64,000 nt of DNA from Acetivibrio saccincola (GTDB taxonomy: Bacteria > Bacillota > Clostridia > Acetivibrionales > Acetivibrionaceae). The position numbers and the translations under genes are program-made. The number at the start of each line of letters is the position of its first letter. Within the stretch, counting starts at the first letter, position 1. Shown here piece after piece: positions 10,070-20,022 of this stretch. The stretch spans positions 3,286,001-3,350,000 of the forward strand of contig NZ_CP025197.1 in NCBI RefSeq assembly GCF_002844395.1, read 5' to 3'. The notes beneath the pieces were generated by a model. The model was not told the DNA's origin. It saw nothing but the letters and a program-made list of their open reading frames with translations, and searched no databases.

Positions 10070-11743
10070 CTATTCCACATCAGGTATATACCATTTTGCA
10101 AAATTATCATACTTGCTCCATATACAAGGGTTAAACTCTCCCCTGATTCTTTTGTTGTATATAGCCGCATCGTAAAAGAAATATAATCCGAGATACGGCA
10201 TATCCTCGTATATTGCTTCTTTCATGTTAATAAAATATGCTTTCTTCATTGATGAGTCTGTTTCCCGTAAAATCATAGACAAATAACTATCTACAATCTC
10301 ATTTTCGTAGCCGGCAATATTAATACCCGTTCCGATTTCAGCCGATGAGTACAAAAAGGATATGTCCGGTATTGACGGCACATTACATCCAACAAAAGCC
10401 ATATCAAACTTACCGGATTTTACTTTATTTAGCTCATCTTCCCATGTTACCTCTTTGATATTCAGAGCAATTCCCACTTCCTGAAGCTGGCCTTGTATTT
10501 CCTTTGCCACCTCGAGTCTACGTTCGTTATCGGTATTCACCAATAACTCCAGAGTAAGAGAAGTATTAACACCGTTTATCCTCTTGTATAAAACACCGTT
10601 TCTCTCCGTCCACCCACTGTCATTAAGTATTTGCTTTGCTTTTTCAACATCCCTTTCATAGGAAACAATGTTTGTATCATACAACCATGTATCCGGAATT
10701 ACAGGCAAGTCCGACACCACTGCCTCACCGGGCATAACATCATTTACAAGCTTGCTCCGGTCAACAGCATAGGCTATCGCTTTTCTTACTTCTTTTTCCT
10801 TGAGAATTTTGTTGGACAGGTTAAAGGCAATAAATTCAAACCTGTTGCTCACATATTTCTTAAGAGTTATATCCGATCTTCCGCTGTAACCGATCCAATT
10901 CTTTGTATCGGCTATGATCATGTCAACTTCCCTGGACTGAAAGGCATTGGTTACAGAACTGTCCTTTCCGTATATTTTTATATTAATCTCCGTGATATAC
11001 GGCAAGGTAAGCCCGCTCTCATCTGTATCGGAATTTTTCCACCAGCTCTCATTGTCCTCAAGTCTTATAAACTCGTTCTCTCTATACTCTACAAATTTAT
11101 ACGGCCCTGTCCCGATAGGTCTGTCATTTTTTGGCGTATTCATAATGTCTTCCCCCAAGTAATAATGTTTTGGAATTATGGGAAAAGTCATAAGCTCGGG
11201 AGTAAAGGAATTGGGACCGTCCATTTCAACCCTGAAGGTTTTTGAGTCAACAGCCGAAAAGCTTACAACATTTTTAAAGCTGGAGGCATAGGGGCTTTTG
11301 GAACCGGCATTCACTATGGTACTTGCCGTAAATTCCACATCCTCCGCCGATAAACGAATGTTATCATGCCAGTAAACATTGTCCCTTAAATAAAAAGTCC
11401 ACACCTTTCCGCCTTCAGACGGCTCCCATCTCTCTGCCAACACCGGTACGGGTTTTTGCTTATCATTGAGCTTAACAAGACTTTCATATATAAAGCAAGA
11501 ATAATCCTTGACAAAGGCATTAGCCGTCAATATCGGATTCAGAGTATCGGGAGCGGTGGAAAACAGGTTCAATACACCGCTTTTTACAGGCCCGGTATCC
11601 AATATATCATCTATATCATTATTTAAAAAACTGTAATCGTTACCTGAATTTTCACCCAAAAGACTGTTTAAATCCACATTGCAGCCTGTTATTAGCACAT
11701 TTATGAATATAAATACAACAAGCAATAACGTCCTCTTTTTCAA
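10070..11743 (-). CDS. Extracellular solute-binding lipoprotein, family 5 (peptide/nickel type)
   Basis: This is the substrate-capture component of an ABC importer of the oligopeptide-binding (SBP_bac_5) family, anchored outside the membrane as a lipoprotein. The 557-residue chain starts with a type II signal peptide whose lipobox is LITGC (Cys21). The family core follows, with PDTLNPILTANAF and a YWHDNIRLSAEDVEFT segment near residue 120. A mature domain runs to the C-terminus. No permease or ATPase partner is adjacent, so the transporter context is missing here. The stop codon is only 7 bases from the right end of ISLre2 copy 1, but the C-terminus looks natural. Confidence 0.88.
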   Translation of the reverse strand: MKKRTLLLVVFIFINVLITGCNVDLNSLLGENSGNDYSFLNNDIDDILDTGPVKSGVLNLFSTAPDTLNPILTANAFVKDYSCFIYESLVKLNDKQKPVPVLAERWEPSEGGKVWTFYLRDNVYWHDNIRLSAEDVEFTASTIVNAGSKSPYASSFKNVVSFSAVDSKTFRVEMDGPNSFTPELMTFPIIPKHYYLGEDIMNTPKNDRPIGTGPYKFVEYRENEFIRLEDNESWWKNSDTDESGLTLPYITEINIKIYGKDSSVTNAFQSREVDMIIADTKNWIGYSGRSDITLKKYVSNRFEFIAFNLSNKILKEKEVRKAIAYAVDRSKLVNDVMPGEAVVSDLPVIPDTWLYDTNIVSYERDVEKAKQILNDSGWTERNGVLYKRINGVNTSLTLELLVNTDNERRLEVAKEIQGQLQEVGIALNIKEVTWEDELNKVKSGKFDMAFVGCNVPSIPDISFLYSSAEIGTGINIAGYENEIVDSYLSMILRETDSSMKKAYFINMKEAIYEDMPYLGLYFFYDAAIYNKRIRGEFNPCIWSKYDNFAKWYIPDVE

Positions 11744-11905
11744 AACGTATCTCTCCCTGATTTATATTTTTATCAATACACCGGTACTGATAAAACTTTT
11801 TCCTTTGTATAATATCAACTGCCAGTAATGATCCCTCATTTTCAATCATTGTCAAACTTTTCTTTTTTCAATAATCGATAAACTTGTCTTTTTTCAATCA
11901 TATAA

Positions 11906-12742
11906 TCAATTAATCATCATAATACCCGCAAGAGTCCCGGTTTTGCCATTGTCGCCCCGGTGTGAAAAAAACATGTCTTTGTTGCATTTGGTACATATAC
12001 CGCTTAAAACAATATTATCATCCGCAAGCCCTTCATTTAAAAGACTGTTTTTAATTACCGCAGGAAGATCAAAATACCATTTCCCGTCTTTTTTTTCACA
12101 GTATTTCGTGCTCCACTCAATGTTTGCTTCAAATTCCCTATATACCTCATCCCCCACCTCAAAACAGCACCTGCCGATTGAGGGACCTATCGCTGCCAAG
12201 ATATCCTTCGGTTCGCAAAAAAAAGCATCTTTCATTTTCCTTACAGCCTCTTTTGCTATTTCCTTCACCGTACCGCGCCAGCCGGAATGAGCAATTGAAA
12301 TTACGGTTTTTACCGGATCAAACAGAAAAACAGGTACACAGTCGGCATAAAAGGTAACCAGTGCCACTTTTCTTCTGTTTGTAGCAAGTCCGTCAAATCC
12401 AATTATATCGCTCTGCCTTATAATGCCCTTGCCTCTGTCCTCCTCGGTTACCACCCGAATTTTGCTATCATGCACCTGATTTGAAAGAACCATGTTCTCA
12501 ATTTCAATTTCCAGCGCCTTAGCCACCCTTCTGTAGTTTTCTTCCACATTTTCTCTTTCATCCTTTTTATTAAAGGCCATGTTCAACGACTCATAGGGTT
12601 TTTGGCTTACCCCTCCGTGCCTGGTGGTAAAACAGTGGGTAATAACATCCTTATATTTTAACAAGTTATTAAACTGGATCAATTCTATGCCGTTAATTGA
12701 TACATGGGTTACATCTTTGCTTTTATCAAATCTGTTATCCAA
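11906..12742 (-). CDS. pgeF: Multicopper-like purine nucleoside phosphorylase / peptidoglycan editing factor (PgeF, YfiH family)
   Basis: This protein is of the YfiH/PgeF (laccase-domain, Cu-oxidase_4) family. Members were once called polyphenol oxidases and are now linked to purine nucleoside phosphorolysis and correct peptidoglycan composition. Family metal/catalytic residues are present: NQVHDS (His), YADCVP (Cys) and IAHSGWRGT (His). FTTRHGGVS lies near the N-terminus and SIGRCCFEV further on. At 278 residues it is full length. It lies inside the composite element between the SBP gene and the transglutaminase gene, all on the minus strand; the gap to the SBP gene is about 160 bp. Confidence 0.9.
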   Translation of the reverse strand: MDNRFDKSKDVTHVSINGIELIQFNNLLKYKDVITHCFTTRHGGVSQKPYESLNMAFNKKDERENVEENYRRVAKALEIEIENMVLSNQVHDSKIRVVTEEDRGKGIIRQSDIIGFDGLATNRRKVALVTFYADCVPVFLFDPVKTVISIAHSGWRGTVKEIAKEAVRKMKDAFFCEPKDILAAIGPSIGRCCFEVGDEVYREFEANIEWSTKYCEKKDGKWYFDLPAVIKNSLLNEGLADDNIVLSGICTKCNKDMFFSHRGDNGKTGTLAGIMMIN

Positions 12743-12934
12743 TGCCGTAATCCTCCGTTCGCAAAATCATGCTTTGTAAAGCGCAGTGTTAAAACTATTT
12801 CCGGATATTATTTTGTTTATTATATATGAATAATATCATACATTATTACTCTTCACAACAGTCATATAACAGCAATTAAATCAAATGTATTTATATATTT
12901 ATTATACATTCTTTTCGTATAGAAGCCACAAATG

Positions 12935-12987
12935 AAAAAAAGGCCTTAAAAACCGAGAAACAATATGTTCCAAGGTTTTTAAAGCCT
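12935..12987 (-). terminator. Rho-independent terminator of the transglutaminase-like gene
   Basis: A 14-bp stem (12941-12954 with 12974-12987, one wobble pair) is followed on the minus strand by a run of seven T. It lies 40 bp past the stop codon of the gene ending at 13027. Confidence 0.8.
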
Positions 12988-13026
12988 ATTCTAGCCAAGC
13001 AATTTAAAAGTACTGCTTACTCATCA

Positions 13027-15714
13027 TTATTCCTCTTTCTTTCCATACAATACCGATGCAAACATCGATAAGCTGGCAGGTTTATTATACTCCATATATA
13101 CCTCGCTGAAACAATCCATTATTTCATCCTGAGTCGGAGCCCAGTTTAATATTTTAATGCTGTATTGTTCATCAGGGTCACTGAAGGAGTCAATAAGCTT
13201 TTCCTTTAATTCTTCAGGACTGCTGGCATATAAATCATTGACATAATAATAATCATACTCATATGAATCTGCAACATAATTTACCAGATGGCTGTCAATT
13301 TCAAACTCGCTGTTCAATGCGTATTCCAGTGCTATTGAATTATCTGTAGCATTAAACACCGGATAATCTATTCCTATGTCATTATTGGTCACGTCAACAT
13401 GGGCCCATTTCTCACCTATCTTTACCATATTCCATGCATGAGGAACGGTCTGAAGATCTCCGGTAGCAACAACACAAGGAACACCGGCTTCATCACACAG
13501 CAGCTTGAAGGCTTCCGCATAGCTCTGACATACTCCCAGACCGTTAATCAGTATTCCGTATGCATTAAAGGAATCGGGATAAATCTCAGCTATTTCATTA
13601 AGGGATTTTCCTTCAAAGTATGCGTCCAATATTTCATGATGGTATTCTCCGTTATCAACCAACCAATCGTGCAAAGCCAACTCCTTTTCATATAACGACA
13701 TGCCGGGCTTAATAACCTGTTCCACAACACTTTTAACCTTTTCCTTTATTTCTTTCTGTTTTTTCTCAACCACTTCCGCAGTGGATTTATACTCAACCAA
13801 TACGGATTTTGTCCTATAATCATATCCAAAACGGCTCTCATCGAGAATTAACGGGTTTTGTACTATAACCTTTAAAATAACATCCTCAAGATATGTGGAA
13901 TCCTCAGCCTCCGGGTAATTTCCCACATATATTGATTTTTTTCTCTCCATCAAACCTTCAACCAAAACCTGCTCAAAGGGCTTCCGGTTTTCTGTAGTTG
14001 TTTCGGCTACTTCAACGACATTATCATTGCTTTGAATGCCAGAGCTAATCTCATCGGCGTCGGGAACGGATTTAATATCTATAATATCCTTCAAATCCTC
14101 CGCTCCGCCTATAATTGTATTTTCAGAGGATTTTGAATCATCCAAAAACATTGCTATTTCGTCAGAGGTCGGAGGACCATCATAAAAAGTAGCCTTCAGT
14201 TTGAAGTTAGTTCCTAAAACCTTACCTTCATAGGTTGGGAAATATTCGTCGCTATCCTTTGAAAAATCCCATACTACTTTATGGTTTGAAGTTTTATAAC
14301 TTCCAAATCTTCCGGGAACATCGCTGGAAATATACTCAAGATAATCGACACTCACGGATTTGGGAAGTGAAAAGATATTCTCATAATCAAAATCCTCTCC
14401 GACATAGTAATAACTGGAGGCTGTCAATTTACTCGGTGCTATTGAAATATAGTCCTCTCCTTCTATTATATTGCTAAGTCTGGATTCCTTCCCGCCAACT
14501 ACTGACGTAACTGCATAGCTATATACATCCGACAAATAAGAGTTCATAACAACATCAGCATATTCTTCCGCAGTCATTGACATACTGTTCTCTGTTGTTT
14601 CTTTTAAAAGCTCCATCTCATATCTGCTGCCTCTGTAAATCTTATATTTTTGCGCACCCTCTATTTTATTCCAAGTAAGAATTATATTCCCGTTATTGTC
14701 CTTTTTAACCTTCACAGTAGGTATCGGAATGTCGGAACCCACTGTAAACATTAGTCTCATTGGTTTGCTCAACTTAGTTACTTCCGTAGCATTTAAGTCA
14801 TGATAAATAACTATGTAATATTTTTGCAATCCACCCCATGACAGGCCTTTGACATCAACACCTTTTCTTGGGTACATTCCCCATGAAGAGTCATCAGGCT
14901 TTATTGTAATAATGTTTGATTCTTCATCGTAATCAACTCTTGCTATCAACTCCGTAGTACAATCCCTATCGGAAAACACCTTAAACATATTTTTAATGCC
15001 AAAAGACGCAAAAGGAGCATCTGAAAGCTTTAACTTAAATTTAAATACCTGATCCTCGGATACATTATAAATGGGCTCAAGATCCTGAAAATAAGAAATA
15101 TTTTCTTCATAGGTACTACCATCATGTATATATTCCCCGTCCTTTTTCGGACCTTTGCCGGTGCTGGTCATGGTTATTGTGCTTGTATTTCCGTCCCATT
15201 GCACATCCACTCCCACCGCATCACACAATGCCCTAAGAGGTAAATATGTTCTGTTGTTAACCAAAATGGGATAAACCAATGTACCGTCTGCTTCTCTCGG
15301 ATTGAATGGGTTCCCATACAAAACCATTTTTAAATCAGTATCTTTATATGCCTTACCGGTTCGAAGACTTCTGTCTTTTGAACCTTTCGGAGTTACCTTT
15401 TGAGGTGGTACCCACTCACCTCCTCCGATGGAAACCGTTTTGGTGGAAGCATCCCAGTCAACGAATAATTTCAGAGCATCGCACAATGCCCTTACCGGAA
15501 GATATGTACGGCCATTGTAAATTACAGGTATAAGATACGAACCGTCTGTTTCTAAAGGAATAAACTCTTCCCCATCCAAAATCATTGTTATTGCTCCGTT
15601 AAAGTGTACGGTTATTTCTTCCTGTCTGGCATAGACCACCGGGTTAATAAAACTTAAAACCAGAGCTATAACCAATACAACAGCTAATAAATTTTTTCTT
15701 TTCACTGCGCTCAC
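13027..15714 (-). CDS. Secreted protein with two copper-amine-oxidase N-like domains, Fn3-like region and transglutaminase core
   Basis: This is an exported 895-residue protein. The signal peptide (1 to about 29) precedes two copper amine oxidase N-terminal-like (stalk) repeats. They are recognisable by GRTYLPVRALCDAL near residue 70 and NRTYLPLRALCDAVG near 150. Then come a region with Fn3-like character (PTVKVKKDNNGNIILTW) and a transglutaminase-like core at about 680-790. The core has the Cys-His-Asp triad in GVCQSYAEA, PHAWNMV and HVDVTNND. Proteins of this build are common in clostridial envelopes and may act as cysteine proteases or cross-linking enzymes on the cell surface; the substrate is unknown. 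It is the first gene of the passenger segment of the composite element. Confidence 0.85.
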   Translation of the reverse strand: MSAVKRKNLLAVVLVIALVLSFINPVVYARQEEITVHFNGAITMILDGEEFIPLETDGSYLIPVIYNGRTYLPVRALCDALKLFVDWDASTKTVSIGGGEWVPPQKVTPKGSKDRSLRTGKAYKDTDLKMVLYGNPFNPREADGTLVYPILVNNRTYLPLRALCDAVGVDVQWDGNTSTITMTSTGKGPKKDGEYIHDGSTYEENISYFQDLEPIYNVSEDQVFKFKLKLSDAPFASFGIKNMFKVFSDRDCTTELIARVDYDEESNIITIKPDDSSWGMYPRKGVDVKGLSWGGLQKYYIVIYHDLNATEVTKLSKPMRLMFTVGSDIPIPTVKVKKDNNGNIILTWNKIEGAQKYKIYRGSRYEMELLKETTENSMSMTAEEYADVVMNSYLSDVYSYAVTSVVGGKESRLSNIIEGEDYISIAPSKLTASSYYYVGEDFDYENIFSLPKSVSVDYLEYISSDVPGRFGSYKTSNHKVVWDFSKDSDEYFPTYEGKVLGTNFKLKATFYDGPPTSDEIAMFLDDSKSSENTIIGGAEDLKDIIDIKSVPDADEISSGIQSNDNVVEVAETTTENRKPFEQVLVEGLMERKKSIYVGNYPEAEDSTYLEDVILKVIVQNPLILDESRFGYDYRTKSVLVEYKSTAEVVEKKQKEIKEKVKSVVEQVIKPGMSLYEKELALHDWLVDNGEYHHEILDAYFEGKSLNEIAEIYPDSFNAYGILINGLGVCQSYAEAFKLLCDEAGVPCVVATGDLQTVPHAWNMVKIGEKWAHVDVTNNDIGIDYPVFNATDNSIALEYALNSEFEIDSHLVNYVADSYEYDYYYVNDLYASSPEELKEKLIDSFSDPDEQYSIKILNWAPTQDEIMDCFSEVYMEYNKPASLSMFASVLYGKKEE

Positions 15715-15783
15715 TCCTTAAGTTTTTATAATATAAACAAAATATCACTAATTCCAAGCAATGTCAATTATCTATTTAACATC

Positions 15784-17846
15784 GATAGCGTCAATTTATT
15801 GTAGGAAAAAGAAAAGTAGATGGCATCCCATTTTTTATTTGTGCAACTATTTCAAATAACGGTCTCTTAGTAACGAAAGTGTTTTACATCATTTTGAGCC
15901 TTATTTTCTTTTATAATTCCTCTAACTTATTGTCTATTATACCATATAACTCTTTCTTTCTATAAAGAATTCATTTTACTCAATACTTGTGACAAATTAG
16001 TACGTTTTGTTATCTATGTTCCTTCACATTTTAACGCTACTTTTAAAAGAAAAAAGTATTTCTATTGTACCATTTTCCATTTTGTCAAGGCTAAAACAGG
16101 CAAAGCCCGGCCTTGACAAGTAGGGCTCCGGGTCATGGTACTAAAGTTTTGCTTTTTTCTTTTCTTTTTCTTTTTTTATGTTTTTTCTTTTTCTTTGTCT
16201 TTTTTCCAGATATGTATAATTCCTATTGGATAGGCTTACTTGTAAACTTTCCCGTAATTTTTGCTTTATTATTACCTCATCCCTATCCGCATATACCTAT
16301 AATACGCCTTAATTCTTTATATAAACCAGTTTTACACCCCTTATGAATAACAGTTAAATTACTATTCCATACACTCTCATACCTGTTTGATGACTTCTTT
16401 AATTCCTTAATTAATTTTTCCTGAATTTCTTGCCTACTAGATGCTAACTTTTTTTGTTTTTGTGCCATAACTATGTCATATACCTTACCGCCATTCTTCT
16501 TGTATATTATTAGCTTTGACATCTTTTCTACACCTTTTCTCGACCAGCCTTTAGGTCTTGAACTTAAACGGGATGAAAATACATGACTCACATGACCTTC
16601 AGCACTACAACCCACTATTCCTCTGTTTGACCTTATTTCTATACCATCCCAATTATTTAAAATATATCGCTTTGCATTTTTTTATAGCCTTTATTTTATT
16701 TTCATTATCGCCTGTCTTTTCAATTATCTTTTTAAAAACCTTTGTTAGCATTTTTTTTTATCAGATAAATTCAAAGCCTCCTGTAAATCTTGGCTTATTG
16801 CTTCATCATTTAAATGTGTGGTCGCAACTCTTACGTATTTTTGAAGATGGTATCTATCAAGTACAAATTTACTTTTTGAAAGACAGTTAACTCCTTGCCT
16901 TATCCATGACGCCCCATCTCCTGATATATACACCGTCTCTAAAAAATCAACGTCATATTGTTTATATATGTATTCCGATACTTCAAGCCACAAATCTTCT
17001 GAATTCTTATACACTCCCCCAAAATATCGAACATTCTTTAATACTTTTCTCTTCTTATTACTTTTTTCAAAGTCAATTCCCTCATGCACATATACAAGTT
17101 TTGGCATAATTGTATTTCTCTTGCCCTTCTCATTCTGTCTCAATATACTTTTTTGTTGTAATGCTACATGGTCCTCATCGGCCTCAACATACAATATTTT
17201 TACTTCTCTCTTTTTATCTACTTTTATTTCAGGCTCAACTATTTCAATATTATGTATTTTATTCATCACTGCTTGTTTGCTGATTTCATCAATATATGTC
17301 GCCTTTTCTCCTGCCTTTCTGTAGCTGCTGTCAGCTGCTTCATCTATTGCATTAATTACAACATCGGCACTTACTCTGTCATGTGGTTCTACACCTACAA
17401 TCCTGTCGACTAGGTGTTGTCTATTACCATTTTCCTTATGCTTAAAATATGTCCTGTTATAACTTAGTGTTCCAAATGTCGTTAAAATAGCTGTTTTATC
17501 TTTTCTTATAATTTCCCAATACTGTTTCCTTATTTCACAGTTACGGAAATATTCATCCATATCTTCAAGCACTTCTTTAAGTATATCGCGTCCAAGTTTA
17601 AATAAATCTTCTTTTAGACCAAGAACAAGATCAGCTAAGTCTTTTCCTTCTTCAATAAAATTTTTTATCTTTTTTTCAATTCTTTTTACCCCAAATTCAT
17701 TAAAATGTTGTATACTATTATACATAGAAGATGTCATCCTTTCTATTTATTATTTTTGCTTAATTAATATCTTAACAGGATGTCATCTTCTTTTCAATTA
17801 TATATGGTATTTTATGTCTCATTCCCTACAATAACTTTACGCTAAC
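15784..17846 (-). mobile_element. ISLre2-family insertion sequence, copy 2 (defective)
   Basis: The copy is 2063 bp with the same ends as copies 1 and 3. Relative to copy 1 it has about 9 bases deleted in the noncoding tail (around 16097 and 16122) and three extra T in two homopolymer runs (one near 16684, two near 16753). These add up exactly to the 6-bp length difference. It is followed by the 9-bp repeat TGTCCCTTC. Confidence 0.88.
16283..17737 (-). pseudogene. ISLre2 transposase pseudogene (copy 2)
   Basis: This is the same transposase as at 8502-9953, but an expanded T run near 16753 (nine T instead of seven) causes a stop right after residue 330. A second T-run expansion near 16684 restores the frame, so the last 110 residues remain readable. 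The catalytic region is therefore split and the copy is unlikely to make an active enzyme, unless slippage at the homopolymer rescues it. Confidence 0.85.
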
Positions 17847-17855
17847 TGTCCCTTC
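17847..17855. repeat. Right 9-bp target-site duplication of the composite element
   Basis: TGTCCCTTC directly follows the right end of ISLre2 copy 2 and matches 7985-7993, outside the left end of copy 1. Confidence 0.75.
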
Positions 17856-18205
17856 CTGAAAAGTACTTAAAAAACAAAGCGCCTAAAGCCGCATCTCCCT
17901 TCAGTCGAAATTTATTAGAATTTATTATATAATCTAAAATAAGATAAAACAGGAAATAATAACAAGCATTAAATCTAAACCTAAATATACAATTAAACAA
18001 ATTTTCACTGAGCATTGGCAATTTTTTTAACACCTATGCTTATTTGACCATTGGTAATCAGTTGTTATATGTAAAGCAGTTATTATAAATGTAGATAGAA
18101 TTTTAGCAAGTAATGCTTTCAATTTTTTGATAAAAAAAAGAGTATTTGAATGTATATATCGTAAATAGCAAGTCAGAAGATTTGTTAGATGAATAAACGG
18201 AAAGG
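17856..18205. other. Gene-poor AT-rich stretch right of the composite element
   Basis: No convincing gene is seen. A minus-strand reading of about 60 codons that ends at the insertion site has no ribosome site and no recognisable content. Confidence 0.4.
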
Positions 18206-18697
18206 ATGATTACTGTGACCGATAACGGCAACAGCATCGTACAACTGGATTCGGTAACAAAAGAGAAACTTGCCAGACTGCTATACATGAGTCATATGAA
18301 AGAGCCTTTAGACTCCTTTAAAATAGACAGCTTGATGAATGAATACGCTTATTTATGTCATGACGACGGTACATGGACAACACATATTTACGCGATATAT
18401 CCCAATATAAGAATGTTTTGAATTATAAAGTGTCACAAGCATTAAAAAAATCAGGAAAAGAAAACATGGACAAAAGAAAACATGGACGGAACTATCATTA
18501 ACGAATTGTTTGAAATTTGTACGGAGGGACTCTTAATAGATTTACAGGAAACAAAAACCCATGAAATCGGTTTATATATACTAAATAACATCAGCACATT
18601 GGATGATTTGGAAAATGCCGTTACTGCTTCGAGAAAACGCAAGTGTGACAAAAAGCTAAAATATGATTTAAAATGCAACATATGGAAATTGTTCTAA
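18206..18697 (+). pseudogene. Hypothetical small protein gene broken by a 16-bp tandem duplication and a second frameshift
   Basis: Three overlapping frames read as one former protein of about 155 residues with no family I recognise. The first 55 codons start near MITVTDNGNS or at a GTG a few codons on, with GGAAAGG upstream. The frame then changes between 18361 and 18372 into a stretch starting MDNTYLRDISQYK. A perfect 16-bp tandem duplication (18456-18471 and 18472-18487) shifts it again into MDGTIINELFEICTEG. Removing one duplicate joins the last two parts in frame. The product was hydrophilic and helical, with no signal peptide. A small regulator is possible, but there is no evidence for that. 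Confidence 0.45.
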
Positions 18698-18870
18698 CGA
18701 CACTCCCTTGTTGTCTGCTTTGGATTGATGTAAAATCTCCTTGCTTATTTGTAAAAAGCCCTCTTAAAGGCGTTTAACCCTTTTTAAAAGATTAATTTAT
18801 CACTTTAATATTTTTACTATAAAAATTTATATCAAAAACTTATGTCAGAAAAAATAAATTAAAGGAGAAA

Positions 18871-19434
18871 TTACAGGCCGTTTATAAGTGACATTACCTC
18901 TGACCTGGTTCTGGCATCGGTTTTTATTATGCCCCTTAAGGCTGAAGTCACGGTTTTAGACCCCGGTTTCTTTACACCCCTCATTGTCATACACAAATGT
19001 TCCGCTTCAACAACTACAGCAACCCCCAATGGGTTTATGCTGTTCATAATTATATCTGCAACTTCGCTGGTCAAACGCTCCTGAAGCTGTGGTTTTTTGG
19101 CAATAATATCTACAATCCTGGCAAGTTTGCTAAGGCCTAATATCTTGCCCTTTCTGGGTATATAAACCACGTGGGCAACACCTACAAAGGGAAGCAGGTG
19201 GTGTTCACATACCGAATACATAGGAATGTCTTTTACAAGAATCATTTCTTCATGAGTGTTTTCCTGAAACACTTTAATGCAATCCTTAGGGTCGGTATAA
19301 AGCCCTGCAAAAATCTCTTCATACATTCTTGCCACCCTGTCAGGTGTTTCCACCAGTCCTTCTCTATCAGGATCTTCTCCAATAGCTATAAGTATCTCTC
19401 TGACAGCTGCCTTTACACGTTCTTTATCAATCAT
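18871..19434 (-). CDS. folE: GTP cyclohydrolase I
   Basis: This enzyme converts GTP to dihydroneopterin triphosphate, the first step of folate synthesis, in the cytosol. The 187-residue protein has the family signatures [10 protein letters not shown] (zinc Cys and His), [12 protein letters not shown] and [12 protein letters not shown] (zinc Cys). The ATG at 19434 is preferred to a GTG two codons upstream, because the AGAGG ribosome site is 8 bases away from it. A perfect triple 15-bp repeat lies just upstream (19468-19512) and may belong to its control region. Identification is secure. Confidence 0.96.
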   Translation of the reverse strand: MIDKERVKAAVREILIAIGEDPDREGLVETPDRVARMYEEIFAGLYTDPKDCIKVFQENTHEEMILVKDIPMYSVCEHHLLPFVGVAHVVYIPRKGKILGLSKLARIVDIIAKKPQLQERLTSEVADIIMNSINPLGVAVVVEAEHLCMTMRGVKKPGSKTVTSALRGIIKTDARTRSEVMSLINGL

Positions 19435-19467
19435 CTTCACTACCTCTTTTCTGAAAATAAAATTACT

Positions 19468-19512
19468 TTTTATACAAATTAATTTTATACAAATTAATTT
19501 TATACAAATTAA
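19468..19512. repeat. Three perfect 15-bp tandem repeats upstream of folE
   Basis: TTTTATACAAATTAA occurs three times without a gap, 34 to 78 bases upstream of the folE start codon. It could be an operator array or a simple AT-rich duplication. The rest of the 330-bp gap to the next gene shows nothing definite. Confidence 0.7.
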
Positions 19513-19764
19513 AATTGTTTAAATTATTTTTTTAATATTATTTTTATATAAATAAAATTGCTTTTAAAATTGCTTTTTATACACAATTGGCATGTTAAAA
19601 TAAATTAAACTTCACATACAAATCATTATACTGTATGCATGGGAAAATGACAATAAATTCTGAAATGAAGGCTATACGTAACCACGGTGTATATAATATC
19701 CAAATATACATAATAAGGTAACTAAAAAACCAAGTGATATCGGATGGTATTGTTGAATTTTATG

Positions 19765-20022
19765 TTAACTAATCAGATTCATTATATAATCTGCAATTAT
19801 CTCACTAAATATTAAACCTATAGCCATAAAAATCATATTTACAATTATAACGGTAAGTCCTGCTTTACTGCCATTTTTTGTTGCTAATATGCCCATAATA
19901 ACACCTACAAATCCAAAAATAAAAGAATATCCCAGTAGGGAAACCAGGGCAAAAACCAACCCGCCTACAACCAGGACAATGGTACTAAATGTAGCTGTTT
20001 TCTGGCTATTAATGTTCTCCAT
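19765..20022 (-). CDS. Small membrane protein (DUF4190-like)
   Basis: The protein has about 85 residues and two or three hydrophobic helices (VLVVGGLVFALVSLLGY, FGFVGVIMGILA, LTVIIVNMIFMAIGLIF). It resembles the short DUF4190-type membrane proteins of Firmicutes, whose function is unknown. The start at 20022 (MENINSQKT) is chosen because AGGGTGATAG lies just upstream; a longer reading to 20070 has no ribosome site. It is oriented away from lexA, with about 380 bp between them. Confidence 0.6.
   Translation of the reverse strand: MENINSQKTATFSTIVLVVGGLVFALVSLLGYSFIFGFVGVIMGILATKNGSKAGLTVIIVNMIFMAIGLIFSEIIADYIMNLIS

Larger units (their letters stand above)
7994..17846. mobile_element. Probable composite transposon (two ISLre2 copies and a three-gene passenger)
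   Basis: Two same-orientation ISLre2-type elements (7994-10062 and 15784-17846) bracket three minus-strand genes. A perfect 9-bp direct repeat, TGTCCCTTC, flanks only the outermost ends. The inner flanks (TTTAAAACT after copy 1, TTTAACATC before copy 2) do not match the outer ones or form a duplication. This is what insertion of the whole 9.85-kb unit, or recombination of a circle carrying one IS into a resident IS, would leave. Copy 2 is now broken, so movement would depend on copy 1 or copy 3. Confidence 0.65.

Noticed and set aside
11652-11855. Short minus-strand frame upstream of the solute-binding protein
   Set aside because: It overlaps the signal-peptide coding region in another frame and lacks a plausible start.
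7994-17846. Two independent ISLre2 insertions
   Set aside because: Neither copy has matching flanks of its own, while the outer flanks match over 9 bp; a composite or circle-into-IS event explains this better.
17842-18033. Minus-strand frame of about 60 codons ending at the insertion site
   Set aside because: It overlaps the IS end and target repeat, has no ribosome site, and no recognisable content.
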